NCBI GenBank assembly: GCA_047971145.1
Contig: JBKDZL010000028.1
Span: forward strand, 27,437 to 91,436
DNA length: 64,000 bases
Reading direction: 5' to 3'
From: JBKDZL01 sp047971145
GTDB lineage: Bacteria > Bacillota_I > Bacilli_A > Erysipelotrichales > Erysipelotrichaceae
Each line of letters opens with the position of its first letter. Position 1 is the first letter of the stretch. The position numbers and the translations under genes are program-made. Under the pieces are notes generated by a model. It made no database searches and was not told the origin of the DNA. It saw nothing but the letters and a program-made list of their open reading frames with translations. Positions 17,804-27,136 of the stretch are shown here, piece after piece.

Positions 17804-19489
17804 TTAACTCTCCAATAATTTCAACAATTCTAAGGCGGCAATATTAAGTTTATCCTTATCTGCTGATAATCCTAAATGACTATATATTTCACCAACATAA
17901 ACCCCATTAGCAAATAATGTTTTAAATACTTGATCAAACAACATATCACACTTATCAATTCTTTGCATCGGACCAAAAGGATTAGCAAAATAAGTTTTAG
18001 TAATGCCACTCTCATCAGTAGTTCCTAAAGCCATACGCTTACCTTCAATGAAAGCTTCTCTAGCTGAGCTAAAATCTTTAAATTGACTAATACCGACATT
18101 ATCAGCATAATTATTTGCATAAAAAACCATATCCACATTGTATTCCTGAGTAATGCCTGTATAAGAGTTGACAGGTGAGATAACTCTAGCATTTGCCATA
18201 TGGGCATTAAAAAAGATTGAGCGATCAATATCTTTATAAGCAGAGGATTTATCTAAGTCATCTAATCTTAAAAAAGCTCCTATTTCACTACCAATTGAAA
18301 CAACTCTACCATCTTTAATATACATAGTGCCCATATCATCATAGATAATATCCATATTGGCAATATCATCACTTCCTATTGAACCTAAAGCTTCAATAGA
18401 TTCACTCTTACCAGCCCCAGAATCACCAATAAAAGCTACCGTTTTCTTTTTACCATTTTTTAGAGTAATATTTATCATTGAGCCATGAATTGGCAATTGA
18501 TTTTGATTAATAGTTTTTAAATTATGAATTGTTAGAGTCATTTTCTTCATATAACCAAAATAATCCATACGTTGATGATAAGAAACGGAACCAATTATCA
18601 CATCATTGATTTTATCTTCATAAAAGACACATTGGTTTTGATTATCATCATTACCAAATAATAGAATTAAATCAGGTTTACACTTACAATCTTCCTCACT
18701 AGCTAGCGTAAAAAGATTACTTAAACCTACTGCACTTGCTAAAAAATCCTTATGAAAATAAATATAGGCTAAAGATTTACCAACCTTAGCAGGATAGCAC
18801 AACCATTCATCTTCTTTAAATTTAAAATTAATAATAGGATTTTGAAATATTTCATCGATGCTCCCAACTCTCTTATTATTTTTAGAAGTTAAAATTAATG
18901 GTGTTCTTAACATCAAAGAATTAATAAAAGGAATGCGCCATAAATCACTATATAAAGTTGGTAAAAAAGACTTATAGTTTTTCAAAACCAACATCGCATT
19001 AGTACCAGAGTGCAATTGGCGATAAACATTATTCTTTTCACCTTTTAATTTTTCTTGAATTAAACGATATAAAGAAATAACTAAATTATTAAATTTAGTA
19101 TCCATTTCAATAAAACCCAGACCTTCTGTCATAATAGAAGTATAAGAATATAATAAAGAAAAACGCTGAAATTTACGGAGATAATTATAGATATCTTCAA
19201 TAATACTATCAAATAACGATTTATCCTCTAATAAGCGATGATTAATTTCCTGCAAATCATAGATTAAAAATAATCTAATTAAAGAAATAAACTCCTCTAC
19301 CGTTTTTTCGGGGCTATCTTTATACAAATAATGATAATAATCATCATGACGACCTAATAAATCTTGAAAGTATTTAGCAATAAAACTTTTAAATTCACTT
19401 GATTTAACTAATTGCTGATGTGAATTAAAATACTTTTTTGAATAATTAAAGATTATTAAATTGTCTTTGTTATAGATGGCTGGTTGCAT
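17804..19489 (-). CDS. PEP-carboxykinase/HPr-kinase-like P-loop protein
   Basis: A 561-residue protein. The N-terminal 330 residues match nothing I recognise. From about 333 it resembles ATP-dependent PEP carboxykinase: LPIHGSMIN, then the P-loop GDSGAGKS (355-362), GSDDIANMDIIYDD, and NARVISPVNSY where PckA has its ENTR-type motif. The P-loop wording GDSGAGKSES is closer to HPr kinase than to the GLSGTGKT of classical PckA. It may be a divergent PEPCK or another kinase of that fold. The start ATG has AGGAGG. It heads an operon with nadE and AI-2E. Confidence 0.6.
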   Translation of the reverse strand: MQPAIYNKDNLIIFNYSKKYFNSHQQLVKSSEFKSFIAKYFQDLLGRHDDYYHYLYKDSPEKTVEEFISLIRLFLIYDLQEINHRLLEDKSLFDSIIEDIYNYLRKFQRFSLLYSYTSIMTEGLGFIEMDTKFNNLVISLYRLIQEKLKGEKNNVYRQLHSGTNAMLVLKNYKSFLPTLYSDLWRIPFINSLMLRTPLILTSKNNKRVGSIDEIFQNPIINFKFKEDEWLCYPAKVGKSLAYIYFHKDFLASAVGLSNLFTLASEEDCKCKPDLILLFGNDDNQNQCVFYEDKINDVIIGSVSYHQRMDYFGYMKKMTLTIHNLKTINQNQLPIHGSMINITLKNGKKKTVAFIGDSGAGKSESIEALGSIGSDDIANMDIIYDDMGTMYIKDGRVVSIGSEIGAFLRLDDLDKSSAYKDIDRSIFFNAHMANARVISPVNSYTGITQEYNVDMVFYANNYADNVGISQFKDFSSAREAFIEGKRMALGTTDESGITKTYFANPFGPMQRIDKCDMLFDQVFKTLFANGVYVGEIYSHLGLSADKDKLNIAALELLKLLES

Positions 19490-19557
19490 GAATTCCTCCT
19501 AGAAATATAAGTGTTACAGAAAAATTATCACAGTTCTATTTTACTATATTTTCTGAA

Positions 19558-19590
19558 CTAATAAAATAAAAGCGAATCTTGATTCGCTTA
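19558..19590 (-). terminator. Terminator of lipoprotein gene
   Basis: On the minus strand an 8-bp stem AAGCGAAT / ATTCGCTT (19570-19577 and 19582-19589) with a 4-nt loop is followed by TTTATTTTATTAG. It lies at the stop codon of the lipoprotein gene. Confidence 0.85.
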
Positions 19591-20145
19591 ATCTAATGAA
19601 AATGGTAATTCAAAATCATCAATTATGATAGTGAAACTATAGCTTCCTTGTAAATATTGAACAGTATTTTCAGTCTTAGAAATTTTAAATTTTCTATCAT
19701 TATTAGTGCTCTCAGCAATATAAAATTCTTCATCTTCGCTATACTTAACAACAACTTCAATATCATCTAACTCACTGACAACACTTAAATAGTAATTACT
19801 TAAGGTTGATTGAGTTTCCTCACAAAAACTTTTTACTTTATCAGCATTATAATCTTGTAGTACTCCTGCAAAAGACTCAGCATATCTACCATCAATATTA
19901 CAAAAAGTTCTTTGGGTAATATCATTTAACACTCCATCAATTGCAAAACTATCTGCATTTAAAAAATACACAGTATTAGTTCCTAACTCAGCTTCAGTTG
20001 TGAAAATGTAACTGTTAGTTTCCATCAATGTATTAAACTCTTCTAGTTTAGCGTCAAATTTACTCTGTATTTCTGATTCTTCACTACTACAACCAATTAA
20101 AAGCAATAATATTAAGCTACTTATTAATAAACTAATTTTTTTCAT
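19588..20145 (-). CDS. Hypothetical lipoprotein
   Basis: A 185-residue secreted lipoprotein: lysine-rich start, hydrophobic core and lipobox LLIGC with Cys19. The mature part is acidic and shows no domain I recognise; it ends with beta-rich segments (FTIIIDDFELPFSLD). Its own terminator follows, and the ribosome-binding site AAAAAGGAG precedes it, so it is probably monocistronic. Function unknown. Confidence 0.85.
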   Translation of the reverse strand: MKKISLLISSLILLLLIGCSSEESEIQSKFDAKLEEFNTLMETNSYIFTTEAELGTNTVYFLNADSFAIDGVLNDITQRTFCNIDGRYAESFAGVLQDYNADKVKSFCEETQSTLSNYYLSVVSELDDIEVVVKYSEDEEFYIAESTNNDRKFKISKTENTVQYLQGSYSFTIIIDDFELPFSLD

Positions 20146-20171
20146 TTTGACTCCTTTTTATATATTAATTT

Positions 20172-20197
20172 TAAAAACTAGTGTAATACACTAGTTT
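20172..20197 (-). terminator. Terminator of deoD-apt unit
   Basis: A 10-bp perfect stem AAACTAGTGT / ACACTAGTTT (20175-20184 and 20188-20197) with a 3-nt loop. On the minus strand it is followed by TTTAAAATT. It sits directly at the apt stop. Confidence 0.8.
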
Positions 20198-20708
20198 AAT
20201 ATTTCATAATCGCAAAGGTTGGATAATTACTAATTAACTCACGACCCTTCAAATCCTCTAATTCAATTAAAAAGGCACAACCAACTACAATACCACCAAG
20301 TTGTTCTATCAATTTAATAGTGCCCTCAACAGTACCACCAGTGGCAAGTAAATCATCGACAATTAAAACTCGCTCACCTGGTTTAATCGCATCTTTATGA
20401 ATATGTAATTCATTAGAGCCATATTCTAAATCATATTTTATTGAAACTGTTTCTCTTGGTAATTTATTGGGCTTTCTAATTGGTACAAAACCAATCTTTA
20501 AATCAAAAGCTACAGGACAGCCAAAAATAAAACCTCTTGATTCAGGTCCTACTACTAAATCACAGTCCAAATCTTTCGCAAATTCAATCATTTGTTGAGT
20601 AGCTGATCTAAAAGCTTCGCCATCAGCCATTAATGGAGTAATATCTCTAAACAATATTCCTTTACTAGGATAATCTGGAACACTGGCAATATAATCTTTT
20701 AAATTCAT
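20196..20708 (-). CDS. apt: Adenine phosphoribosyltransferase
   Basis: Purine salvage: adenine plus PRPP gives AMP. The 170-residue protein has normal length, with the N-terminal [39 protein letters not shown] and the PRPP-binding motif [13 protein letters not shown]. It lies 2 nt downstream of deoD, forming a purine salvage pair: DeoD releases adenine, Apt recaptures it. Confidence 0.97.
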   Translation of the reverse strand: MNLKDYIASVPDYPSKGILFRDITPLMADGEAFRSATQQMIEFAKDLDCDLVVGPESRGFIFGCPVAFDLKIGFVPIRKPNKLPRETVSIKYDLEYGSNELHIHKDAIKPGERVLIVDDLLATGGTVEGTIKLIEQLGGIVVGCAFLIELEDLKGRELISNYPTFAIMKY

Positions 20709-20710
20709 CT

Positions 20711-21439
20711 TTAAATATCCCCTTTAGCTAATTCCAAAGCGATTTTCATCATATTAGTAAAAGCAGTTTGACGTTCATCAGCACTAGTTTCTTCTTTAGT
20801 TACTAGATTATCAGAAATTGTTAATAAACAAGCTGCTTTTTTACCTAAGACTTTAGCATTATGGAAAAGGGCAAATGATTCCATTTCCACACAAAGGCAA
20901 CCCTTTTCATCATATAAATCTAAAGCCGATTTCTCAGAATCATTATAAAAAACATCACTAGAATGGATTGGGCTATGATGAACTGGAATCTTTAAATCTT
21001 TCGCAATATCAAGTATTTTCTCATTAAGTACTTCACTAGGATAAGTGAACTCTTCTGAATAACCATTTTGTACCTTAGCATAAGTAGATTGACTATAGGC
21101 AGAACTCGCCAAAACCACATCATAAAGCTTAGCTTTTTCAGTATAAGCCCCAGCACTACCAATACGAACAATTGCCTTCACATCATAAAACTTAAATAAT
21201 TCATAAGAATAAATACCGATAGAGGGCATTCCCATACCAGATCCCATAACCGATATTTTATGACCTTGATAAGTTCCTGTATAACCAAACATATTTCTAA
21301 CTGTATTGAACTCAACTACATCATTTAAGAAAGTATCCGCAATAAATTTGGCTCTAAGAGGATCACCTGGCATTAAAACAACATCAGCTATTTCATTTAA
21401 TCCTGCTTTATTATGAGCAGTACCTTTAAAATTATTCAT
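20711..21439 (-). CDS. deoD: Purine nucleoside phosphorylase DeoD-type
   Basis: Phosphorolysis of purine (deoxy)nucleosides. The 242-residue hexameric-type enzyme shows [57 protein letters not shown] and the purine-contact region [10 protein letters not shown] followed by TISDNL. An extended -10 (TGGTAAAAT at 21466-21474, minus strand) lies about 27 nt upstream. Confidence 0.96.
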   Translation of the reverse strand: MNNFKGTAHNKAGLNEIADVVLMPGDPLRAKFIADTFLNDVVEFNTVRNMFGYTGTYQGHKISVMGSGMGMPSIGIYSYELFKFYDVKAIVRIGSAGAYTEKAKLYDVVLASSAYSQSTYAKVQNGYSEEFTYPSEVLNEKILDIAKDLKIPVHHSPIHSSDVFYNDSEKSALDLYDEKGCLCVEMESFALFHNAKVLGKKAACLLTISDNLVTKEETSADERQTAFTNMMKIALELAKGDI

Positions 21440-21490
21440 TTGTATCTCCTTATTGTTACAAAGTTATTTTACCACATAATCAATTTTGAT

Positions 21491-21522
21491 AAAAGAAAAA
21501 AAGGTTAACAAGACGTAACCTT
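21491..21522 (-). terminator. Terminator after DUF4234-DUF2752 pair
   Basis: Minus-strand stem AAGGTTA / TAACCTT (21501-21507 with 21516-21522), 8-nt loop, followed by TTTTTCTTTT. It overlaps the stop of the DUF2752 gene. Confidence 0.8.
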
Positions 21523-21928
21523 AAGTAAAGAGATTTAATAAAAAACTAAACAAGTTATCTTGATTATAAGATAGAGGTTTATCAGGAAAGATTGTAATCA
21601 TACGCTGGATATAAACCAATAATAATAAGCCAGCAAAAATTATTGTAGCCCACTTAACAATTTTATTATCAAAATTATGAAATTTAATAAAACTTAGACC
21701 AATAATTAGAAAGTATAAGACACACACTAGCACTAATGGGTGAAAATAAAGAGCTGTGCTAACATCAAATTTAAAAAACAAATGATACAGAGCGCTACTC
21801 ATACCACAACCCGGACAAGGAAGTCCTAATATTTTTTCTGTGGGACAAAACACTCCAAACAGTAAGATAAATAAAGTTAATGAAACACTAACTAAAATTA
21901 TATCTAATAATTTATAGTTTTTTATCAC
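21521..21928 (-). CDS. DUF2752 small membrane protein
   Basis: A 135-residue protein with about four hydrophobic segments and the DUF2752 core FCPTEKILGLPCPGCGMSSAL, in which Cys28, Cys38 and Cys41 are conserved family residues, then an FHPLV motif. Start is GTG at 21928, inside the preceding gene (17-nt overlap), so translation is probably coupled. The biochemical role of the family is not known. Confidence 0.85.
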   Translation of the reverse strand: MIKNYKLLDIILVSVSLTLFILLFGVFCPTEKILGLPCPGCGMSSALYHLFFKFDVSTALYFHPLVLVCVLYFLIIGLSFIKFHNFDNKIVKWATIIFAGLLLLVYIQRMITIFPDKPLSYNQDNLFSFLLNLFT

Positions 21929-22265
21929 TTATTCTATTAATCGATAATTGCAAAATTGATAAAGATACTACTGATGCCGCAAAAATAGCTAAAATTACAT
22001 TCAAAGTAGAATTATCAGCAGCCGTATTATCATATGCTAATTCTAACTTATAAATATCCCTACTAGTAACATACACCCAATATAAGAAATAAATTCCACA
22101 AGTGAAAAGACTTAAGAAAACCACCAAGCCACCAGAGCGATATTTATTATCATTTTTTAAAATTGCAATATCATTAGTCAAACAAATAACCCAATACCAA
22201 AAATAAAGTCCACAAGTGAAAATACTTAACAGCACTGCACTAACTATATTCTTTTTTCTAACCAT
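21912..22265 (-). CDS. DUF4234 small membrane protein
   Basis: A 117-residue membrane protein with an internal repeat, IFTCGLYFWYWV and LFTCGIYFLYWV, the diagnostic DUF4234 motif occurring twice, followed by a third C-terminal helix. RBS AAAGGAGG precedes the ATG. It is paired with a DUF2752 protein, an association that suggests joint function. Function unknown. Confidence 0.85.
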   Translation of the reverse strand: MVRKKNIVSAVLLSIFTCGLYFWYWVICLTNDIAILKNDNKYRSGGLVVFLSLFTCGIYFLYWVYVTSRDIYKLELAYDNTAADNSTLNVILAIFAASVVSLSILQLSINRISDKKL

Positions 22266-22293
22266 AAATATAAACCTCCTTTATATAATTAAA

Positions 22294-22302
22294 ATTATAA
22301 CA
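22294..22302 (-). promoter_or_regulatory. Extended -10 promoter for DUF4234-DUF2752
   Basis: Minus-strand TGTTATAAT about 30 nt upstream of the start at 22265. It is the same TGTTATAAT extended -10 as upstream of spx. The -35 position is weak. Confidence 0.5.
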
Positions 22303-22449
22303 CATTTAATATAAATAAAGAAAAACAATCATTGACAATATTAAAACGTTTTAATCGAATCAATAATAATTAGCATAACCCGAAAATATCCTCTTAAAAA
22401 CTTCATCATAGTGTAAGAATTCACATTTACTACTTACCTATTTCTTTTG

Positions 22450-22486
22450 TAAATTAAAATAAGACTTCTTATTAAGAAGTCTTATT
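22450..22486 (-). terminator. Terminator of suf-HAD operon
   Basis: A perfect 13-bp stem AATAAGACTTCTT / AAGAAGTCTTATT (22458-22470 with 22474-22486), 3-nt loop, followed on the minus strand by TTAATTT. It is about 125 nt past the HAD stop codon. Confidence 0.75.
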
Positions 22487-22610
22487 CTAAAATCAATACT
22501 ATACGTATATTTATCATGCTATATATCAAAGGAATACTTTCCTTGTTGTTTATAGTTTATAATAAATATTTGTTTTAAATATGAATAAATTATGTGAAGT
22601 GATGTGAGAG

Positions 22611-23363
22611 TTATATTAATTTTGATAAATCATTAATAATCATACTCGGTTTAATATTTAATCGTTCGATATCTTCTTGATTATGTGTTCCACCCAATAC
22701 TAAGCATGTTTTGATGCCACTATTGATACCACATAAAATATCTGTTTCCAAATTATCACCAACTATCATGACTTCACTAGATTGATAACCAAAATGCTTT
22801 AGAGCATAGTCGATATAAATTTTAGTAGGCTTACCAGTAATTATAGGTGTTTGATTAGCACTATAAGCTAACATATTAACCACAGCCCCAGTACCACATT
22901 TTATACCATCCTCACTCATAAATATCCGATCATTATTAGTGCCTACTAATTTGGCACCTTGGTAAAGATTACGACAACCTAAAGAGTAATCAAGATAGTT
23001 TGCATCCCCATTTGAGCCTACTACTACAATATCAGCGTACTCATCCACAATATCATAACCATTATTTAACAGCTCGGATCTTAGTCCATTTTTACCAATT
23101 ACATGGACTTTATTGCCTGTGATATTTTCTTTTAGATAAGCAACACAAGCAATCGCTGAATTAAAAAATTGCTCAGGCTTAATATTACTAAATCCTAACT
23201 TTTCCATATGTTGCACATTTTCTAAAGGCGTTCTAGAAGAATTATTGGTGATAAAGCCAAATTGTTGTTTAGTTTTGTGCAAATGATTTATTAATTCAAT
23301 CGCCTCACTAACTACTTTAGTTCCATGATAGAGAGTTCCATCTAAATCAAATAATAGTTTCAT
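22611..23363 (-). CDS. HAD-superfamily phosphatase, NagD-like (class IIA)
   Basis: A 250-residue HAD hydrolase. It has LFDLDGTLY with nucleophile Asp6 and Asp8, TNNSSRTP motif II, GKPTKIYIDYAL with the motif III lysine, and VGDNLETDILCG motif IV. Length and cap position fit the NagD/AraL class IIA sugar- or metabolite-phosphate phosphatases. Its ATG overlaps the sufB stop by one base (TAATG), making it the last gene of the suf operon. The substrate is unknown and no SUF role is established. Confidence 0.9.
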   Translation of the reverse strand: MKLLFDLDGTLYHGTKVVSEAIELINHLHKTKQQFGFITNNSSRTPLENVQHMEKLGFSNIKPEQFFNSAIACVAYLKENITGNKVHVIGKNGLRSELLNNGYDIVDEYADIVVVGSNGDANYLDYSLGCRNLYQGAKLVGTNNDRIFMSEDGIKCGTGAVVNMLAYSANQTPIITGKPTKIYIDYALKHFGYQSSEVMIVGDNLETDILCGINSGIKTCLVLGGTHNQEDIERLNIKPSMIINDLSKLI

Positions 23364-24757
23364 TAGCCAATTGATCCTTCCATATCCAATTGCAATAATT
23401 GATTAAGTTCCACAGCATACTCCATTGGTAACTCGCTAGTAAAAGGCTCTAAAAAGCCCATTACAATCATGGCAGTGGCATCTTTCTCACTAATACCCCG
23501 AGACATTAAATAAAATAATTGTTGCTCAGAAATATTAGAAACACTAGCTTCATGTTCCACTGTTGAATTACTAGTTTTAACTTTATTAATAGGAATTGTA
23601 TCGCTATAAGAAATACTATCAAGTAGTAAAGTATCACACTCGATTTTGCTTTTAGCATATTGCGCCTTTTCATTATGATAAACTAGACCTCGATAGTTAG
23701 TTCGACCCCCGCCCATCGCAATTGATTTCGAAATAATATTACTAGAGGTATGAGGAGCTAAATGAATCATTTTAGCACCAGAGTCTTGAAACTGATCAGT
23801 TTTGGCCACCGCAATAGCAATACATGTACCCTTAGCATACTCCCCATTTAAAATACAAGTAGGATATTTCATATTCATTTGTGAGCCAATATTACCATCA
23901 ATCCATTCCATTGAACCATATGCTTCCACTTTTGCTCTTTTAGTTACTAAATTAACAATATTATTAGACCAATTTTGAATAGTTGAATAGCGACAAGTAG
24001 CATTTTCCTTAACAATGATTTCTACCACAGCTGCATGCAAAGATTCACTAGAGTAAACCGGAGCAGTACAGCCCTCAACATAGTGTAAATCAGCCTCATC
24101 TTCAACAATAATCAAAGTTCTCTCAAACTGCCCCATTCTCTCAGAGTTAATACGGAAATAAGATTGTAAAGGCTTATCTAATTTAACTCCTTTTGGAACA
24201 TAAATAAATGAGCCACCTGACCAGACACAGGAATTTAAAGCAGCATACTTATTATCATCATAAGGTACTAAACTCCCAAAATATTCTTTAAAGATTTCAG
24301 GATATTGTTTTAGTGCACTATCAGTATCTAAAAAGATTACTCCCTTGTCTTCTACCTCTTTTAGCATACTATGATAAACAACCTCTGATTCATATTGAGT
24401 CGCAACTCCCGCTAAAAAGTCTCGCTCAGCTGCTGGAATTCCTAACTTATCAAAAGTATCTTTAATCGTATCAGGAACATCATTCCAACTTTTTTCCATT
24501 TTGTCACTCGGCTTAATATAATAAGTATATGCATCAAAATCCAACAAGCTTAAATCTACACCCCAATCCGGATTTTTAGTCTTAATAAAGTGTTGATATG
24601 CCTTTAAACGATAATCTAACATCCACTCTGGCTCTTGTTTAATACTAGATATTTCTTTGATTACTTCCTCACTTAAACCTTTATTAGTTTTGAATACTGA
24701 AACATCCTCATCATGAAAACCATATTGATATTCTTGCTCAAAATTATTTTTTTTCAT
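23363..24757 (-). CDS. sufB: Fe-S assembly scaffold subunit SufB
   Basis: Core of the SufBCD scaffold on which Fe-S clusters are built. Start ATG at 24757 is preferred over an ATG 15 nt upstream because GAGG lies 6 nt before it. This gives 464 residues and a 14-nt overlap with sufU. Conserved SufB segments include [10 protein letters not shown], the C-terminal [18 protein letters not shown] and [18 protein letters not shown]. Operon order C-D-S-U-B is the standard Gram-positive SUF arrangement. Confidence 0.95.
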   Translation of the reverse strand: MKKNNFEQEYQYGFHDEDVSVFKTNKGLSEEVIKEISSIKQEPEWMLDYRLKAYQHFIKTKNPDWGVDLSLLDFDAYTYYIKPSDKMEKSWNDVPDTIKDTFDKLGIPAAERDFLAGVATQYESEVVYHSMLKEVEDKGVIFLDTDSALKQYPEIFKEYFGSLVPYDDNKYAALNSCVWSGGSFIYVPKGVKLDKPLQSYFRINSERMGQFERTLIIVEDEADLHYVEGCTAPVYSSESLHAAVVEIIVKENATCRYSTIQNWSNNIVNLVTKRAKVEAYGSMEWIDGNIGSQMNMKYPTCILNGEYAKGTCIAIAVAKTDQFQDSGAKMIHLAPHTSSNIISKSIAMGGGRTNYRGLVYHNEKAQYAKSKIECDTLLLDSISYSDTIPINKVKTSNSTVEHEASVSNISEQQLFYLMSRGISEKDATAMIVMGFLEPFTSELPMEYAVELNQLLQLDMEGSIG

Positions 24758-25193
24758 TATTATAATCCTCAATTAGACTATGCATACCATCAATACCAAT
24801 AGTAGCACACTTAATTCGATTAGCTTGTTTGGATACATTATGAAATGCATAAGCTTCTGCCAATAAATCCTCATCAAAAGCTTCTTCATGAATCATTTTG
24901 TAGTATTCTTGTAAAATTTTCTGAGCCTCTTGGATATTTCTTCCTTGTAATAAATCACTCATTATTGAAGTAGAGGCAGTAGAAATTGCACAACCTACCC
25001 CATCAAAATTAACTTCAGCAACTATTTGATCAACAAATTTTATTTGAATATGTAAATCATCAATACAAGAGCTAGAAGCCATATGAATATTAAAATAATC
25101 AGCTCCATCTTTTAAACCTTTATTATGGGGATATTTATAATGGTCCATAATTACTTCTCTTAAAACTTGAGGATTTTTTAATAACTCATTCAT
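24744..25193 (-). CDS. sufU: SufU sulfurtransferase / zinc-dependent SUF partner
   Basis: A 149-residue IscU-like protein of the SufU type that takes persulfide sulfur from SufS. Start ATG 25193 is chosen over an ATG 18 nt upstream because AAGGGTGG lies 7 nt before it and sufS ends one base earlier. Zinc ligands are visible as Cys43, Asp45, Cys68 (GVGCAIS) and Cys129 (RIKCA) in this numbering. Confidence 0.93.
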   Translation of the reverse strand: MNELLKNPQVLREVIMDHYKYPHNKGLKDGADYFNIHMASSSCIDDLHIQIKFVDQIVAEVNFDGVGCAISTASTSIMSDLLQGRNIQEAQKILQEYYKMIHEEAFDEDLLAEAYAFHNVSKQANRIKCATIGIDGMHSLIEDYNNEKK

Positions 25194-25194
25194 C

Positions 25195-26427
25195 TTATAA
25201 CCACCCTTCAATACACTTCTCTAAAGATATTTCACTCAACACTTCAACAAATTTGTCAATTTCAGCTTTAGTATTATAGAAATAAAAACTAGCCCTTAAT
25301 GTTTCATTTGTTCCTAAAATATTCATTAAAATCTTGGCACAATGATTACCAGCTCTTAAACAGATCCCATGCTGATTTAGATAACCTGCGGCATCTTGAG
25401 CAAAAATACCATCAATATTAAAAGTGATAATACCAGCATCAGCATGTTTATTATAAATAACAATATTATCTAAAACTTCTAATTTACTTACTAAATAAGC
25501 TCTAAGTTCGCTCTCATATTTATGAATATTTTCAATACCAATATTATTAATATATTCTATGGCTTTTCCCATACCCAAGACCCCTTCAATAGCTGGTGTT
25601 CCAGCTTCAAATTTGAAAGGAGGTTGTTTTAAAAGAATATTACCACAAGTATCGAAGCGAGCATTAGCACCACCACCCATCATAAAAGGATCAGTCATTT
25701 CTAACAACTCATATTTACCATATAAAACACCAACTCCGGTTGGTCCACATAATTTATGAGCTGAAAAAGCTAAAAAATCAATATCATCTCTTTGAACATC
25801 AGTTGGTAAGTGAGGAACCCCTTGTGCACCATCAACTATAACATAAGCTTTATTGTTATGAGCTAATTCTATCAACTCTTTAACTGGGGCAATAAAACCT
25901 AAAACATTAGTTACATTAGCAAAAGAAACAATTTTAACTTTGTCATTTAAGACACTTTTAAAATTATCAATTGTGATTCTACCCTCTGCATCTAAGGGAA
26001 TATATTGTACTATAGCGCCACACTCCTCTGCTGTTTTAAACCAAGGTAGAATACTAGAGGCATGTTCCGCTTCTGTGGTTAAAATAATATCACCTTTTTT
26101 TAAGATTTTTCTACCAAAGCCATAAGCTACTAGATTTAATGACATACTAGCACCACTGGTAAAAACTACTTCCTCAGCTTTGCAGTTAATAAATTTAGCA
26201 ATAGTTTCTCTAACATTATCAAACTCTTTAGATACTTGAAATGATAAGTCATAATCACCTCTATGAGCATTAGTGGATAAATTATGATAATAGTCTACAA
26301 CTTTATCAATCACCACATTAGGTTTAAAGGTTGTGGCAGCACTATCTAAATAAATTAATTCTTGGTTATTGACTTTTTTATTATTTAACATCGGAAAATC
26401 TTTTCTGATAGTTTTTACATCAAACAT
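25195..26427 (-). CDS. sufS: Cysteine desulfurase SufS
   Basis: PLP enzyme converting cysteine to alanine and a protein persulfide. The 410-residue protein has the PLP lysine Lys225 (SAHKLCGPTG), the H-bonding TEAEHASSILPW, and the active-site Cys363 in RAGNHCAK, where most group II enzymes read RxGHHCA. It overlaps sufD by 13 nt and hands sulfur to SufU; it may also supply MnmA. Confidence 0.96.
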   Translation of the reverse strand: MFDVKTIRKDFPMLNNKKVNNQELIYLDSAATTFKPNVVIDKVVDYYHNLSTNAHRGDYDLSFQVSKEFDNVRETIAKFINCKAEEVVFTSGASMSLNLVAYGFGRKILKKGDIILTTEAEHASSILPWFKTAEECGAIVQYIPLDAEGRITIDNFKSVLNDKVKIVSFANVTNVLGFIAPVKELIELAHNNKAYVIVDGAQGVPHLPTDVQRDDIDFLAFSAHKLCGPTGVGVLYGKYELLEMTDPFMMGGGANARFDTCGNILLKQPPFKFEAGTPAIEGVLGMGKAIEYINNIGIENIHKYESELRAYLVSKLEVLDNIVIYNKHADAGIITFNIDGIFAQDAAGYLNQHGICLRAGNHCAKILMNILGTNETLRASFYFYNTKAEIDKFVEVLSEISLEKCIEGWL

Positions 26428-27134
26428 AATTGGTCCACCTGCCTTATAATTGTTGAATTTAATTCATTTTTAATATTATCATCATGGATTTCATTTAAAA
26501 CATTACTCAAATAACTTAAAGCCATTAATTTTATTATCTCCTGCTCACTTAGTCCTCTAAGTTGCATATAAAATAATTGTAACTCATCTAAGCGGCCAAT
26601 GGTACAGGCATGTTTAGCTTTTACTTTATCCTCTGCCATTAATAACAATGGTGTTACTTGAATATTCTCTAAGCTACCTGTTGTGAGTACTCTGCTGACC
26701 TGAAAAGCTTCTGAGTTAGAATATCCATGAGGTATTTCACTTGAAACATCACAAGTATAATTACCATTTTGAGTGATAATTGCGTAATTATTAATATTTG
26801 AGTAAGTACTCTTAGCTAAATGTTTTATTTGATAATTATACTTAAGATTCGCTAAGCATAAACTCGCATTAATTATTTTTATAGAGGCTTCTTTTAATAT
26901 CAAATTAATCCTCATATTCAAATTTAAATCTGCTCTGCTAAGATTACTCAGAGTCAAGACTACTTGTGTTGTAATATCACCTCTGATATTAACTACACTA
27001 TCATTAGTAGCTTCATTTATAATATTAACACTAATAGGCTGAGCTATATCAATATCAATATCACAGTCTTCAGTAATTTTAATTATTACTTCATCAGTAA
27101 AATTTAATTCTGAAATTTTAATTAAAACTGCCAT
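26415..27134 (-). CDS. sufD: SufD, minimal form
   Basis: A 239-residue SufB/D-family protein, well short of the usual 400-plus. It lacks most of the N-terminal helical domain but keeps the beta-helix and the C-terminal core KAKHACTIGRLDELQLFYMQ with the conserved histidine. Position between sufC and sufS supports SufD. Shortened SufD proteins with a reduced N-terminus occur in other low-GC lineages, so it is probably functional. Confidence 0.85.
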   Translation of the reverse strand: MAVLIKISELNFTDEVIIKITEDCDIDIDIAQPISVNIINEATNDSVVNIRGDITTQVVLTLSNLSRADLNLNMRINLILKEASIKIINASLCLANLKYNYQIKHLAKSTYSNINNYAIITQNGNYTCDVSSEIPHGYSNSEAFQVSRVLTTGSLENIQVTPLLLMAEDKVKAKHACTIGRLDELQLFYMQLRGLSEQEIIKLMALSYLSNVLNEIHDDNIKNELNSTIIRQVDQLCLM

Positions 27135-27136
27135 GA

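Larger units (their letters stand above)
22266..22610. other. 345-bp intergenic region
   Basis: Between the DUF4234 promoter and the end of the suf/HAD operon. It contains a perfect 16-bp palindrome ATTAAAACGTTTTAAT (22340-22355), a strong hairpin terminator (22458-22486) and a weaker AAGGAA-TACT-TTCCTT hairpin near 22533. I see no ORF or structured RNA gene. Confidence 0.5.

Noticed and set aside
25559..26125. Plus-strand open frames inside sufS
   Set aside because: Shadows of a well-conserved gene on the other strand.
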